This document shows positions 54,720-63,558 of a DNA stretch of 64,000 bases, piece after piece. The stretch's first letter is position 1. Every line of letters begins with the position of its first letter. The notes below the pieces were generated by a model. It was not told where the DNA came from. It was given only the letters and a program-made list of their open reading frames with translations, and did not search any database. The position numbers were made by a program, and so were the translations under genes. Source of the DNA: Kaistia defluvii (GTDB lineage Bacteria > Pseudomonadota > Alphaproteobacteria > Rhizobiales > Kaistiaceae); the NCBI RefSeq assembly GCF_026343955.1, contig NZ_JAPKNI010000011.1, positions 97,052-161,051 of the forward strand, written 5' to 3'.

Positions 54720-55754
54720 ATGAATGAAGCAACAGCCGCGCTAGCCGGCGATCGCGCCGCGCCTTCGGCCACGGTCGCCCGCCCCTCGCGCATCGCCGCT
54801 CTCGACGTGGCGCGCGGCGTGGCGCTGGTCTGCATGGCGATCTTCCATGGCGCGTGGGACGTCGCCTTTCTGCATATCGTGCGCTTCGATCCCGGCGCCT
54901 CGATCGGCTGGGTGATCTTCGCCCGCGCCATCGCCGGTTCGTTCCTGATGCTGGTCGGCATCAGCCTGGTGCTCTCGACCCGCAATGGCTTTCGCCCCAG
55001 GCCCTATCTGATCCGCCTGGCGATGATCGTCGCGGCTGCGGCGCTGGTGTCGGTCGCGACCTATTTCGTCATGCCCGAAGGATGGATCTTCTTCGGCATC
55101 CTGCACCAGATCGCGCTGGCGAGCGTGCTCGGCCTCGCCTTCCTGCGGCTGCCGCCCCGCCTCGTCTTCCTCGCCGCCATCGCGATCTTCGCCCTGCCCT
55201 TCCTGTATCGCGGCGAGGTATTCGCCCAGCCGGCGCTCTGGTGGGTCGGGCTGGCGCCGAAGCCACCCGGCTCGTTCGATTACGTGCCGCTCTTTCCGTG
55301 GTTCGGCGTGGTTCTGGCCGGTATGGCGCTGGCCAAGCTCGCGGTTTCACAGGGATGGGACCGGCGGCTCGCCACCTGGCAGCCGCGCTTCGCGCCCGGC
55401 CGGTGGCTCGCCTTTGGCGGACGCCACTCGCTCGCCGTCTATCTCATCCACCAGCCGGTGCTCTACGCCTTCTTCTTCGCGCTCGCCGTCATCGTCGCGC
55501 CGAACGGCGCGGAAAGAGACGCGCGCGCCGATTGCGCCGATCGATGCGTCGCCGTCGGCAAGAGCGCGGCCGATTGCCAGAGCTATTGCGGCTGCGTGTT
55601 CGATGACCTGAACGGCAAGGGCCTGATGGCCGCCTTCATGGCGCGCACCCTGGCCGAGGACCAAACCCTCCGGCTGCAGGAGACGATCGCCGTCTGCTCG
55701 GCCAAGACATTCCCTCCCGTGCCGGAAACCCCGGAGTCCGGCACGCTGCAATGA
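54720..55754 (+). CDS. DUF1624 heparan-alpha-glucosaminide N-acetyltransferase-like membrane protein with cysteine-rich tail
   Basis: A 344-residue inner-membrane protein. Its N-terminus has the DUF1624 pattern RIAALDVARGVALVCMAIFHGAWD, followed by about seven membrane segments up to residue 260. Members resemble acyltransferases that act on envelope sugars. After the last segment comes a soluble tail with six cysteines (272, 276, 286, 290, 292, 326; pattern C-x3-C-x9-C-x3-C-x-C), which is unusual for the family. The start is the ATG at 54720. The next gene begins 17 bases later, so the two are probably co-transcribed. Confidence 0.85.
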   Translation: MNEATAALAGDRAAPSATVARPSRIAALDVARGVALVCMAIFHGAWDVAFLHIVRFDPGASIGWVIFARAIAGSFLMLVGISLVLSTRNGFRPRPYLIRLAMIVAAAALVSVATYFVMPEGWIFFGILHQIALASVLGLAFLRLPPRLVFLAAIAIFALPFLYRGEVFAQPALWWVGLAPKPPGSFDYVPLFPWFGVVLAGMALAKLAVSQGWDRRLATWQPRFAPGRWLAFGGRHSLAVYLIHQPVLYAFFFALAVIVAPNGAERDARADCADRCVAVGKSAADCQSYCGCVFDDLNGKGLMAAFMARTLAEDQTLRLQETIAVCSAKTFPPVPETPESGTLQ

Positions 55755-55770
55755 GCTTCAAGGAATCCCC

Positions 55771-56886
55771 ATGAGCCAGCCCGTCCGCACGCCGATCGTC
55801 CAGTTCGGCACCAGCCGCTTCCTGCAGGCGCATGCCGATCTCTTCCTGTCGGAGGCGCGCGACCAGGGCCAGGATGTCGGTCCCGTCACCATCGTGCAGA
55901 CCACGGCCTCCGGTGCCCGCTCCGGCCGGCTCAAGGCCTTTGACGGGTCGCCGATCCCGATCGTCATCCGCGGCATCGAGAACGGCGCGCCGGTCGAGCG
56001 CACGGTCGGCGTCACCTCGCTGGTGCGCGGCCTCTCCGCCGTCGACAACTGGGACGAGGTCGAGCGCATCGTCGTCGGGGAAGCGGAGATTCTGATCTCG
56101 AACACGTCGGATGCCGGCTTCGCGCTCAACGAGAGCGAAAGGCTTGGCAGCGACGTGCCCCGCGCCTTCCCGCTCAAGCTCCTGAAGCTGCTGGTCGCCA
56201 GATGGCAGGCGAAGGGCGCGCCGCTGACGCTGTTTCCCTGCGAGCTGATCCCGCGCAATGGCGACGTGCTCAAGGCGCTGCTCATGACGCTCGCCGCCGA
56301 AAACGACCTTCCGGCGGAATTCGTGGCATGGCTCGACACCTGCCTCTTCGCCAACTCGCTGGTCGACCGCATCGTCTCCGAGCCGATCGAGCCGGCAGGC
56401 GCGGTAGCGGAGCCCTATGCGCTCTGGGCGATCGAGAAGCAGCCGGGGCTCGCCGCGCCCTGCCTCCACCCGGACGTGCGCATGGTCGACGACCTCGCCG
56501 TCCATGAGCGGCTGAAGCTGTTCATCCTCAATCTCGGCCACACCGTGCTGGCCGAAGGCTGGCGCGAGACCTATCGGCCGGAAGGCGAACTGGTGCGCGA
56601 GAGCCTGGCCGATCCGGTCGTGCGCCAAAAGCTTGATGCGATCTATGACGCCGAGGTGCTGCCGATCTTCGCCGCAGGCGGCATTTCCGAAGCACCGGCC
56701 TACCGGGCGAGCGTGCTGGAACGGTTCGAAAACCCCTTCCTGGCCCATCGTCTGGCCGAGATCTTCGGCAACCATGCCGAAAAGAAGCGCCGCCGCATCG
56801 GCGGGCTGCTGGCCTGGAAGCGCGAGCTCGGCCTCGACCTGCCGACACCGCGCCTCGACGCGATTTTGGCCTCCAGCATCGGGTAA
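55771..56886 (+). CDS. Mannitol dehydrogenase-family oxidoreductase (tagaturonate reductase-like)
   Basis: Polyol-specific long-chain dehydrogenase of 371 residues, most like tagaturonate reductase (UxaB). The N-terminal cofactor region is IVQFGTSRFLQAHADLF; the core has LISNTSDAGF, FPCELIPRNGDVLK and the catalytic Lys region LKLFILNLGHTVLAEGW. It is shorter than E. coli UxaB, as alphaproteobacterial forms often are. The reaction would be NADH-dependent reduction of tagaturonate to altronate or a related hexuronate step. It ends just before a family B repeat. The UDP-glucuronate epimerase-like gene faces it. Confidence 0.85.
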   Translation: MSQPVRTPIVQFGTSRFLQAHADLFLSEARDQGQDVGPVTIVQTTASGARSGRLKAFDGSPIPIVIRGIENGAPVERTVGVTSLVRGLSAVDNWDEVERIVVGEAEILISNTSDAGFALNESERLGSDVPRAFPLKLLKLLVARWQAKGAPLTLFPCELIPRNGDVLKALLMTLAAENDLPAEFVAWLDTCLFANSLVDRIVSEPIEPAGAVAEPYALWAIEKQPGLAAPCLHPDVRMVDDLAVHERLKLFILNLGHTVLAEGWRETYRPEGELVRESLADPVVRQKLDAIYDAEVLPIFAAGGISEAPAYRASVLERFENPFLAHRLAEIFGNHAEKKRRRIGGLLAWKRELGLDLPTPRLDAILASSIG

Positions 56887-56924
56887 GCAGCAGAGAGGGA
56901 TGGCCGCGAGAAGTCCAGTCAAGC

Positions 56925-57054
56925 CCCTCACCCTACCCTCTCCCGCAAGCGGGCGAGGGTTTCGGCCGGCGGCCTGCACGGAGTGGGAGCCGTGATGGGC
57001 TTAGGACCCCGACGATCCCCCTCTACCGCTTGCGGGAGAGGGTTGGGGTGAGGG
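56925..57054. repeat. Bipartite palindromic repeat, family B, copy 3
   Basis: The left unit begins CCCTCACCCTACCCTCTCCC and carries CCCGCAAGCGGG. The right unit contains ACCGCTTGCGGGAGAGGGTT and ends GGGGTGAGGG. The outer ends are inverted. It fills the gap between the convergent stops at 56886 and 57062. Confidence 0.85.
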
Positions 57055-57061
57055 TCTGCCT

Positions 57062-58045
57062 TCAGTCGAGGCTCAGCGGCCGGGCGTTATATCCGCGGTA
57101 CCAGTCGACGAAGCGGTCCATGCCCTCGTCGATCGAGGTCTTCGGCGCGAAGCCGAGTTCTGAAGTGGCGAGGTCGATATTGGCGAAGGTCGTCTCGACA
57201 TCGGCCTTGCGCATCGGCGCGAACTGGATCTCGGCCTTGCGGCCCGTCGCCCGCTCGATCGTGGCGATGAAATCCATCAGCGCGACCGGCCGGTTGTTGC
57301 CGAGGTTGAAGATGCGGTTCTCCGCCCGCTTCGGCTGGCGGTCGACCGCGCCCAGAACGCCGGCGACGATGTCGTCGATGAAGGTGAAATCGCGCTGCAT
57401 CGCGCCGTTGTTGTAGACGGTGATCGGCCGCCCCTCGAGGATGGCACGGGTGAACAGCCAAGGCGCCATGTCCGGCCGGCCCCAGGGGCCATAGACGGTG
57501 AAGAAACGCAGGCCCGTCGAGGCGATCCCCTGCACATTGGCATAGGAATGGGCGATCAGCTCGCCGGCCCGCTTGGTCGCGGCATAGAGCGAGGCGGGCC
57601 GGTCGGTGCGGTCGCTCTCGCGGAACGGAACATCCTCGTTCAGGCCGTAGACCGAGGAAGACGAGGCATAGACGACGTGGCGCAGGCGCGGCAGGCGCAG
57701 CGCCGCCTCGAACATTACCACCTGGCCGGTGACATTGGCGTCGGCATAAGCGAGCGGGTTCTCGATCGAATAGGCGACGCCGGCCTGGGCAGCGAGGTGC
57801 ACCACCGTCTCGATGTCGGCATGGGTGGTAACCAGCCGCTCCATCGCCGCCATGTCGCTGACGCTGGCCTCGACGAATTCGAAATGCCGGTGCACCGCCA
57901 GCCGGTCGAGCCGGGCCTGCTTCAGCGCGGGATCGTAATAGGGATTCAGATTGTCGACGCCGATCACGGCGTCGCCGCGTTCGAGAGCCGCCTTCGCAAC
58001 CTGCGAGCCGATGAAGCCCGCCGCACCGGTGATGAGCATTTTCAT
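57062..58045 (-). CDS. NAD-dependent epimerase, UDP-glucuronate 4-epimerase-like (LpsL type)
   Basis: Extended short-chain dehydrogenase of 327 residues. The NAD motif GAAGFIG lies at residues 7-13. VDNLNPYYDPALKQARL is the sequence typical of UDP-glucuronate 4-epimerases; HLAAQAGVAYSIENPLAYAD, SSSVYG and the catalytic YAATK follow, then FFTVYGPWGRPDMAPWLF. It would make UDP-galacturonate for lipopolysaccharide or exopolysaccharide. The ATG at 58043-58045 begins the Rossmann fold. It lies in an envelope-related neighbourhood. Confidence 0.9.
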   Translation of the reverse strand: MKMLITGAAGFIGSQVAKAALERGDAVIGVDNLNPYYDPALKQARLDRLAVHRHFEFVEASVSDMAAMERLVTTHADIETVVHLAAQAGVAYSIENPLAYADANVTGQVVMFEAALRLPRLRHVVYASSSSVYGLNEDVPFRESDRTDRPASLYAATKRAGELIAHSYANVQGIASTGLRFFTVYGPWGRPDMAPWLFTRAILEGRPITVYNNGAMQRDFTFIDDIVAGVLGAVDRQPKRAENRIFNLGNNRPVALMDFIATIERATGRKAEIQFAPMRKADVETTFANIDLATSELGFAPKTSIDEGMDRFVDWYRGYNARPLSLD

Positions 58046-58180
58046 AGCCAAGCACTTAGCGGATTTACCGCCGCCGACAAAGGCTTCGGCGGCGCTTTCA
58101 CGCGCCTTCGTTTCATTCCGCGCCCCGATCCGCTATGACATTGGAGCGCCGATCCGGTGCGAAAGGATGCTGGACGTCGG

Positions 58181-58654
58181 ATGATTTCGCAGAAGGCCAA
58201 ATACGCATTCAAGGCGCTGATTCATCTCGCCAGGCAGCCCCAGGGCGAGACGACGCAGATCGACGACATCGCCCGGCAGGCCGGCGTGCCGCGCAAGTTC
58301 CTGGAGCATATCCTGCTCGATCTGAAACATCGCGGCATCATCGCGAGCCGGCGGGGCCGCGCCGGCGGCTATGTCATGATCAAGCCGCCCGGCGAGGTCA
58401 CGATCGGCCAGGTCCTGCGCGCCATAGACGGCCCGATCGCGCCGCTTTCCTGCATTTCCCGCACGGCCTACCAGCCCTGCGCCGACTGCCCGGACGAGGC
58501 CGCCTGCGCCGTCCGCCGCATGTTCGCCGGCCCCTACGAAGCCCAGCTCCGGGCCTTCGAGGCCACGACGCTGGCCGATGCGCTCCGCCACCAGTCCGAT
58601 CCGGTAGATCTGGACATCTCCCGCGACATCGTTTCTGCTGGGGCGCCGATCTAG
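58181..58654 (+). CDS. Rrf2 family transcriptional regulator
   Basis: A 157-residue Rrf2-type regulator. The winged helix (residues 1-65: [44 protein letters not shown]) is typical. Four cysteines, Cys91, Cys100, Cys103 and Cys109, lie in the segment where IscR and RirA carry their iron-sulfur ligands. It is 100 bases upstream of the sulfate importer on the same strand, so control of sulfur uptake in response to Fe-S, cysteine or O-acetylserine status is inferred. The ATG at 58181 is used. Confidence 0.9.
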   Translation: MISQKAKYAFKALIHLARQPQGETTQIDDIARQAGVPRKFLEHILLDLKHRGIIASRRGRAGGYVMIKPPGEVTIGQVLRAIDGPIAPLSCISRTAYQPCADCPDEAACAVRRMFAGPYEAQLRAFEATTLADALRHQSDPVDLDISRDIVSAGAPI

Positions 58655-58754
58655 GAAGGATTTTCTAGATCGGATCGAACAGAAGGCGCTGCGTGGTTTG
58701 AAATTGTCGACCGCCTATGTCGAGATAATGGGGTCATCGATCAAGGAGCCCACG

Positions 58755-59792
58755 ATGGTCCGCCCGATATCCACGCTTGTCCGCCGCCTCCGACCCGGGC
58801 TCGCAGCCCTCGTCGCCGGTGTGGCGATGATTGTGACGCCGGCGCTGGCCGACATATCGCTGCTGAATGTCAGCTATGACCCGACCCGCGAGCTCTACAA
58901 GGCCTACAACACCGCCTTCGCCGCGCACTGGAAGTCCGAGACCGGCGAGACGGTCACGATCCAGCAGTCGCATGGCGGCTCCGGCAAGCAGGCCCGTTCG
59001 GTCATTGACGGGCTCGACGCGGATGTCGTGACGCTGGCGCTGGAAGCCGACATCGACGCCATCGCCAAGGCGAGCGGCAAGATCCCGGCCGACTGGCGCG
59101 GCCGCCTGCCGCATAATTCCGCGCCCTATAGCTCGACCATCGTCTTCCTGGTCCGCAAGGGCAATCCGAAGGGCATCGCCGACTGGGGCGACCTGATCCA
59201 GGACGGCGTCGAGGTCATCACCCCCAACCCGAAGACCTCGGGCGGCGCGCGCTGGAACTATCTCGCCGCCTGGGCCTATGCCAACAAGGCGTTCGGCAAG
59301 GACGACGCGAAGACGAAGGAATTCGTCTCGACCCTGTACAGGCATGTCCCCGTGCTCGATACGGGCGCGCGCGGCTCGACCACCACCTTCGCCCAGCGCG
59401 GCATCGGCGACGTGCTGCTCGCCTGGGAAAACGAGGCCTTCCTGGCGCTCGAGGAACTCGGCCCCGACAAGTTCGACATCGTCGTGCCGCCGCTGTCGAT
59501 CCTGGCGGAGCCGCCGGTCGCCCTGGTCGATGCCAATGTCGACGCCAAGGGCACCCGCAAGGTCGCCGAAGCCTATCTGACCTATCTCTATTCGCCCGAA
59601 GGCCAGACGATCGCGGCAAGGAACTATTATCGCCCGTCCAAGCCGGAAACTGTCGACGCAGCGCTGCTGACACGGTTCCCGAAGCTCGACCTGGTGACCA
59701 TAGACGACCCGCAATTCGGCGGGTGGGCCAAGGTTCAGCCGGAGCATTTCGGCGACGGCGGCATCTTCGACCAGATCTACAGACCGAACTGA
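58755..59792 (+). CDS. Sulfate ABC transporter substrate-binding protein
   Basis: Periplasmic sulfate or thiosulfate-binding protein (Sbp/CysP family), 345 residues. A signal peptide ends near residue 32 ([25 protein letters not shown]). The family motifs [32 protein letters not shown] and [19 protein letters not shown] are present, and the last two line the sulfate pocket. CAAGGAGCCC precedes the ATG at 58755. It is first in the order binding protein, permease T, permease W, ATPase. Confidence 0.94.
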   Translation: MVRPISTLVRRLRPGLAALVAGVAMIVTPALADISLLNVSYDPTRELYKAYNTAFAAHWKSETGETVTIQQSHGGSGKQARSVIDGLDADVVTLALEADIDAIAKASGKIPADWRGRLPHNSAPYSSTIVFLVRKGNPKGIADWGDLIQDGVEVITPNPKTSGGARWNYLAAWAYANKAFGKDDAKTKEFVSTLYRHVPVLDTGARGSTTTFAQRGIGDVLLAWENEAFLALEELGPDKFDIVVPPLSILAEPPVALVDANVDAKGTRKVAEAYLTYLYSPEGQTIAARNYYRPSKPETVDAALLTRFPKLDLVTIDDPQFGGWAKVQPEHFGDGGIFDQIYRPN

Positions 59793-59802
59793 ACGGATCC
59801 AG

Positions 59803-60651
59803 ATGGCCGCCACGACCATCGCATCGGTCAGGAAGTCGAGCGTCATCCCGGGCTTCGGGTTGGCGCTTGGCGTTACCTTGACCTATCTCAGCCTGATCGT
59901 CCTGATCCCGCTGGCCGGCCTGTTCTGGCGTTCCGCCAGCGGCGGTCTCGACGAATTCATCCGCATCTCGACCGATCCGCGCACGCTCGCGGCGCTGCGC
60001 CTCTCCTTCACGACCTCCTTCGTCGCCGCGCTGGTCAATCTCGTCTTCGGCCTGATCCTCGCCTGGATCCTGGTGCGCTACGAGTTTCCCGGCCGCCGCC
60101 TGCTCGATGCCGTCATCGACCTGCCCTTCGCGCTGCCGACAGCCGTCGCCGGCATCGCGCTGACGACGCTCTATGCGCCGAATGGCTGGATCGGCGCCTG
60201 GCTGGCGCCGCTCGGCATCCGTATCGCCTATTCGCAGACCGGCATCATCATCGCGCTGATCTTCATCGGCCTGCCCTTCGTCGTGCGCAGCGTGCAGCCG
60301 GTGCTGGAAGACCTCAACCGCGAGGTCGAGGAAGTCGCGGCGACGCTCGGCGCCAACCGGCGCCAGACGGTGCGCCGGGTCGTCATGCCGGCGCTGTGGC
60401 CGGCGCTGCTGACCGGCTTCGCGCTCGCCTTCGCCCGCGCCGTAGGCGAATATGGTTCGGTGATCTTCATCGCCGGCAACAGCCCCTACAAGACCGAGAT
60501 CGCGCCGCTGCTGATCGTCATCAAGCTGGAGGAATTCTCCTATTCCGGCGCCACGACGATCGCCGTGCTGATGCTGATCGCATCGTTTCTGGTCCTGCTC
60601 GCGATCAACCTGATCCAGAGCTGGAGCCGGCGGAGATATGGCGATGTCTGA
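59803..60651 (+). CDS. cysT: Sulfate ABC transporter permease CysT
   Basis: Inner-membrane permease of 282 residues with about six segments. CysT motifs include [21 protein letters not shown] and the ATPase-contact EAA loop [30 protein letters not shown]. It starts 10 bases after the binding protein gene. It pairs with CysW to form the sulfate channel. Confidence 0.94.
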   Translation: MAATTIASVRKSSVIPGFGLALGVTLTYLSLIVLIPLAGLFWRSASGGLDEFIRISTDPRTLAALRLSFTTSFVAALVNLVFGLILAWILVRYEFPGRRLLDAVIDLPFALPTAVAGIALTTLYAPNGWIGAWLAPLGIRIAYSQTGIIIALIFIGLPFVVRSVQPVLEDLNREVEEVAATLGANRRQTVRRVVMPALWPALLTGFALAFARAVGEYGSVIFIAGNSPYKTEIAPLLIVIKLEEFSYSGATTIAVLMLIASFLVLLAINLIQSWSRRRYGDV

Positions 60652-61537
60652 CGAAGCCTTCACCACCGCCCGCCTGCCGGGCGCCTCGGCGATCCACTTC
60701 CGCCCGGTGACGATGGAGCGCAAGCACGTCCGCGTCGCGCTGATCCTCATCTCGCTGGCGTTTCTCGGCCTGTTCCTGATCATGCCGGTGGTCGCCGTCT
60801 TCGTCGAGGCGTTTCGCGGCGGCATGCCCGCCTTCGCCGAGGCGATCTTCGAGCCGGACGCGGCGGCCGCCATCCGCCTGACGCTGCTGGTCGCCGCGAT
60901 CTCCGTTCCCTGCAACCTCGTCTTCGGCCTGGCCGCCTCCTGGGCGATCGCCAAGTTCGACTTCAAGGGCAAGAGCCTGCTCAACACGCTGATCGACCTG
61001 CCCTTCTCGGTCTCGCCCGTGATCGCGGGCCTGATCTACATCCTGATGTTCGGTTCGCAGAGCCTGCTTGGCCCCTGGCTGAAGAGCGAGGGCATCCAGG
61101 TCATCTTCGCGGTGCCCGGCATCGTGCTGGCGACGATCTTCGTCACCTTCCCCTTCGTGGCGCGCGAGCTGATCCCGCTGATGGAGGAACAGGGCCGCGG
61201 TGACGAAGAGGCGGCGCTGTCGCTCGGCGCCTCGGGCTTCCAGGTATTTTTTCGCGTGACCCTGCCCAACGTCAAATGGGCGCTGCTTTATGGCGTGCTA
61301 CTGTGCAACGCCCGCGCCATGGGCGAATTCGGCGCGGTTTCCGTGGTTTCCGGCCACATTCGCGGCCTGACCAACACCATGCCGCTGCATGTCGAGATTC
61401 TCTACAACGAGTATAATTTCGCGGCCGCATTCGCCGTAGCCTCGCTGCTGGCGCTGCTCGCCCTCTTTACACTGGTCGTCAAGTCGGTCTTGGAATGGCG
61501 TTATGCCGACGAGATCGCCGCGACGCGCCGCCACTGA
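60644..61537 (+). CDS. cysW: Sulfate ABC transporter permease CysW
   Basis: Second permease, 297 residues from the ATG at 60644, with about six segments. It has [22 protein letters not shown], the EAA loop [30 protein letters not shown] and the CysW-specific [24 protein letters not shown] lies 8 bases before 60644; an ATG at 60638 is in frame but too close to that site. It overlaps cysT by 8 bases. Confidence 0.94.
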   Translation: MSDEAFTTARLPGASAIHFRPVTMERKHVRVALILISLAFLGLFLIMPVVAVFVEAFRGGMPAFAEAIFEPDAAAAIRLTLLVAAISVPCNLVFGLAASWAIAKFDFKGKSLLNTLIDLPFSVSPVIAGLIYILMFGSQSLLGPWLKSEGIQVIFAVPGIVLATIFVTFPFVARELIPLMEEQGRGDEEAALSLGASGFQVFFRVTLPNVKWALLYGVLLCNARAMGEFGAVSVVSGHIRGLTNTMPLHVEILYNEYNFAAAFAVASLLALLALFTLVVKSVLEWRYADEIAATRRH

Positions 61538-61547
61538 GGTAACTGGA

Positions 61548-62639
61548 ATGAACGCGATCACCCCGATCGACAAGGGTGCTTCGGTGGCGCTTGGCGCGCC
61601 GATCGACGTGACCATCGAGAACGTCCAGAAGGCGTTCGGCGACACGCCGGCGCTGCATGGCGTCTCGCTCGACGTCAAGGCGGGCGAGCTGGTGGCGCTG
61701 CTGGGACCGTCCGGCTCCGGCAAGACGACGCTGCTCAGGATACTCGCCGGTCTCGACGCGCCGACCGCCGGCCGCGTGCTGTTCGGCGGCGACGATGCGC
61801 TGGGCCTTTCGGTGCAGGACCGCAATGTCGGCTTCGTGTTCCAGCACTACGCGCTGTTCCGCCACATGACGGTGTTCCAGAACATCGCCTTCGGCCTGAC
61901 GGTGCGGCCGCGCGGCGAGCGCCCGCCCAAGGCCGAGATCCGCAAGCGCGTGCTGCATCTGCTCGACCTGGTCCAGCTCACCGGCCTCGACAAGCGCTAT
62001 CCCTCGCAGCTCTCGGGCGGCCAGCGGCAGCGCGTGGCGCTCGCCCGGGCGCTGGCGATCGAGCCGCGCGTGCTGCTGCTCGACGAGCCCTTCGGCGCGC
62101 TCGACGCGCAGGTGCGCAAGGATCTGCGCCGCTGGCTGCGCGAGATCCACGACCAGACCGGCCACACCACCTTCTTCGTCACGCACGACCAGGAAGAGGC
62201 GCTGGAGCTTGCCGACCGCGTCGTCGTCATGTCGAAGGGCCGCATCGAGCAGGTCGGCACGCCGGACGAGATCTATGACGCGCCGGCGAGCCCCTTCGTG
62301 TTCGAGTTCATCGGCGAGTCCTCGTTCCTGCCGGTCACCGTCGTCGACGGCGCCGTGCAACTGGACGGCCGGCCGCTCGACCTCTCCGGCCTGGGCGCGC
62401 CCTCCGGCACCGCCACGCTCGGCTTCCGGCCGCATGACGTCTCGATCGTCGAGGATGGCAGTCCGGCGATCACCGGCACGATCGTCACCGAACGCCGGCA
62501 CGGCGGCGCCCGCCGGCTCGAGCTCGAGGTCGGGACGGACAAGCATCGCGTGGAGATCGACATGCCCGTCGACCACAGCCGCCTCGCCGGCAACCAGATC
62601 GCCTTCCGCCCGCATCGCTGGCGGATCTTTCCGCGCTAG
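61548..62639 (+). CDS. cysA: Sulfate ABC transporter ATP-binding protein CysA
   Basis: ATPase of 363 residues for sulfate import. Walker [10 protein letters not shown], signature [15 protein letters not shown], Walker [13 protein letters not shown] and the switch His in [12 protein letters not shown] are present. The C-terminal TOBE-like regulatory region has [11 protein letters not shown] and the CysA ending [15 protein letters not shown]. It is the last gene of the sulfate operon, 10 bases after cysW. Confidence 0.95.
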   Translation: MNAITPIDKGASVALGAPIDVTIENVQKAFGDTPALHGVSLDVKAGELVALLGPSGSGKTTLLRILAGLDAPTAGRVLFGGDDALGLSVQDRNVGFVFQHYALFRHMTVFQNIAFGLTVRPRGERPPKAEIRKRVLHLLDLVQLTGLDKRYPSQLSGGQRQRVALARALAIEPRVLLLDEPFGALDAQVRKDLRRWLREIHDQTGHTTFFVTHDQEEALELADRVVVMSKGRIEQVGTPDEIYDAPASPFVFEFIGESSFLPVTVVDGAVQLDGRPLDLSGLGAPSGTATLGFRPHDVSIVEDGSPAITGTIVTERRHGGARRLELEVGTDKHRVEIDMPVDHSRLAGNQIAFRPHRWRIFPR

Positions 62640-62692
62640 TCTCCGGGTGCGCCGCCTCCGGGAAGGGACGAAGCGGCGCGGCCCGCTGGACG

Positions 62693-63403
62693 CTAAAGGT
62701 CGAGGATCGGCGCGAAGCCGCCATAGATCATGCGCTGGCCGTCGAACGGCATGTCGAACCGCATGCGCGGATCGGCCATGACCTTCTCCCAGCCGGCATT
62801 GCGGGCTTCCTTGCTCGGCCATTCGATCCAGGAATAGACGACCGTCTCGCCGTCGGTGGCCTTCACCGCGCGGCGGAAATCGGTGACCTTGCCATCCGGC
62901 ACGTCATCGGCCCAGGTCTCGACGACGCGTGTCGCGCCGTATTCGCGGAACATCGGCGCCGTCTTCGAGGCGAGCGCGAGATAGGCCTGCCTGTTGGCCT
63001 CCGGAACGGCGATCAGGATGCCGTCGACATAGCCGGCCTTGCCGGGCTGGCCATCCTCGAGAAGGGCTTCGAAGCCGCCAAAGATCATCCGCTTGGCGTC
63101 GAAGGGCATCGAGGTGCCCATCGCCTCCATGCGCGGATCGCTCATCATCTTCTTGTTGCAGGCATCGCGCGTCGCGCGGTCGGGATATTCGAACCAGGAG
63201 AAGACGATGACCTCGTCGGGCTTGGCCTGCACGGCGCCCCTGAAATCGGTGACCTTGCCGTCCGGCACGTCGTCGCCCCAGGTCTCGACCATCCGGGTGA
63301 CGCCATGTTCCTTGACGAAGGCCGCCGCGTCGGCGGCATGCTTGCGATAGGCTTCCTTGTTGGCAGCCGGAACGGCCACCACGAATCCCTCGATATAGGT
63401 CAT
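62693..63403 (-). CDS. Tandem DUF1428 protein
   Basis: A 236-residue protein made of two DUF1428 domains in tandem. Most family members are single domains of about 117 residues. Each half has the same blocks: GFVVAVPAANKEAY and GILIAVPEANRQAY; VETWGDDVPDGKVTDFRGAV and VETWADDVPDGKVTDFRRAV; a VIVFSWFEYP or VVYSWIEWP strand; and MPFDAKRMIFGGF or MPFDGQRMIYGGF. The fold is a dimeric ferredoxin-like alpha/beta barrel, so the duplication would make the dimer intramolecular. The function is unknown. It is divergent from a MarR gene with palindromic sites between them, which suggests control by that regulator. Confidence 0.9.
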   Translation of the reverse strand: MTYIEGFVVAVPAANKEAYRKHAADAAAFVKEHGVTRMVETWGDDVPDGKVTDFRGAVQAKPDEVIVFSWFEYPDRATRDACNKKMMSDPRMEAMGTSMPFDAKRMIFGGFEALLEDGQPGKAGYVDGILIAVPEANRQAYLALASKTAPMFREYGATRVVETWADDVPDGKVTDFRRAVKATDGETVVYSWIEWPSKEARNAGWEKVMADPRMRFDMPFDGQRMIYGGFAPILDL

Positions 63404-63514
63404 GGTTCGATCTCCTCCTGATCATCCCGCTTGGCGGGTGGTGCTCCCGCGTCTTCCCTTGCCGGGCCTCCGGCGCCTCGGCGCGCCCCCGGTGGACAAC
63501 GGCTTTCGTGATGG

Positions 63515-63531
63515 ATTGTCCAATTGACAAT
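63515..63531. promoter_or_regulatory. Inverted repeat ATTGTC-N5-GACAAT, candidate MarR operator
   Basis: ATTGTCCAATTGACAAT has perfect 6-base arms and lies in the 155-base divergent region between the DUF1428 gene (start 63403, minus) and the MarR gene (start 63559, plus). MarR proteins usually repress themselves and a divergent neighbour from such sites. Binding is inferred. Confidence 0.55.
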
Positions 63532-63535
63532 TTAG

Positions 63536-63547
63536 GTTGATATCAAC
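63536..63547. promoter_or_regulatory. 12-bp palindrome GTTGATATCAAC, second candidate operator
   Basis: A perfect palindrome ending 11 bases before the ATG of the MarR gene, close to the ATTGTC inverted repeat. An AT-rich palindrome overlapping the expected promoter fits MarR autoregulation. Confidence 0.55.
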
Positions 63548-63558
63548 ATAAGAAGGGC

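Noticed and set aside
58655..58754. Attempt to define -35/-10 boxes and an Rrf2 operator before the sulfate binding-protein gene
   Set aside because: GATAAT at 58724-58729 could be a -10 box, but no -35 box at proper spacing is convincing, and the imperfect CTAG-flanked repeat near 58652 is weak.
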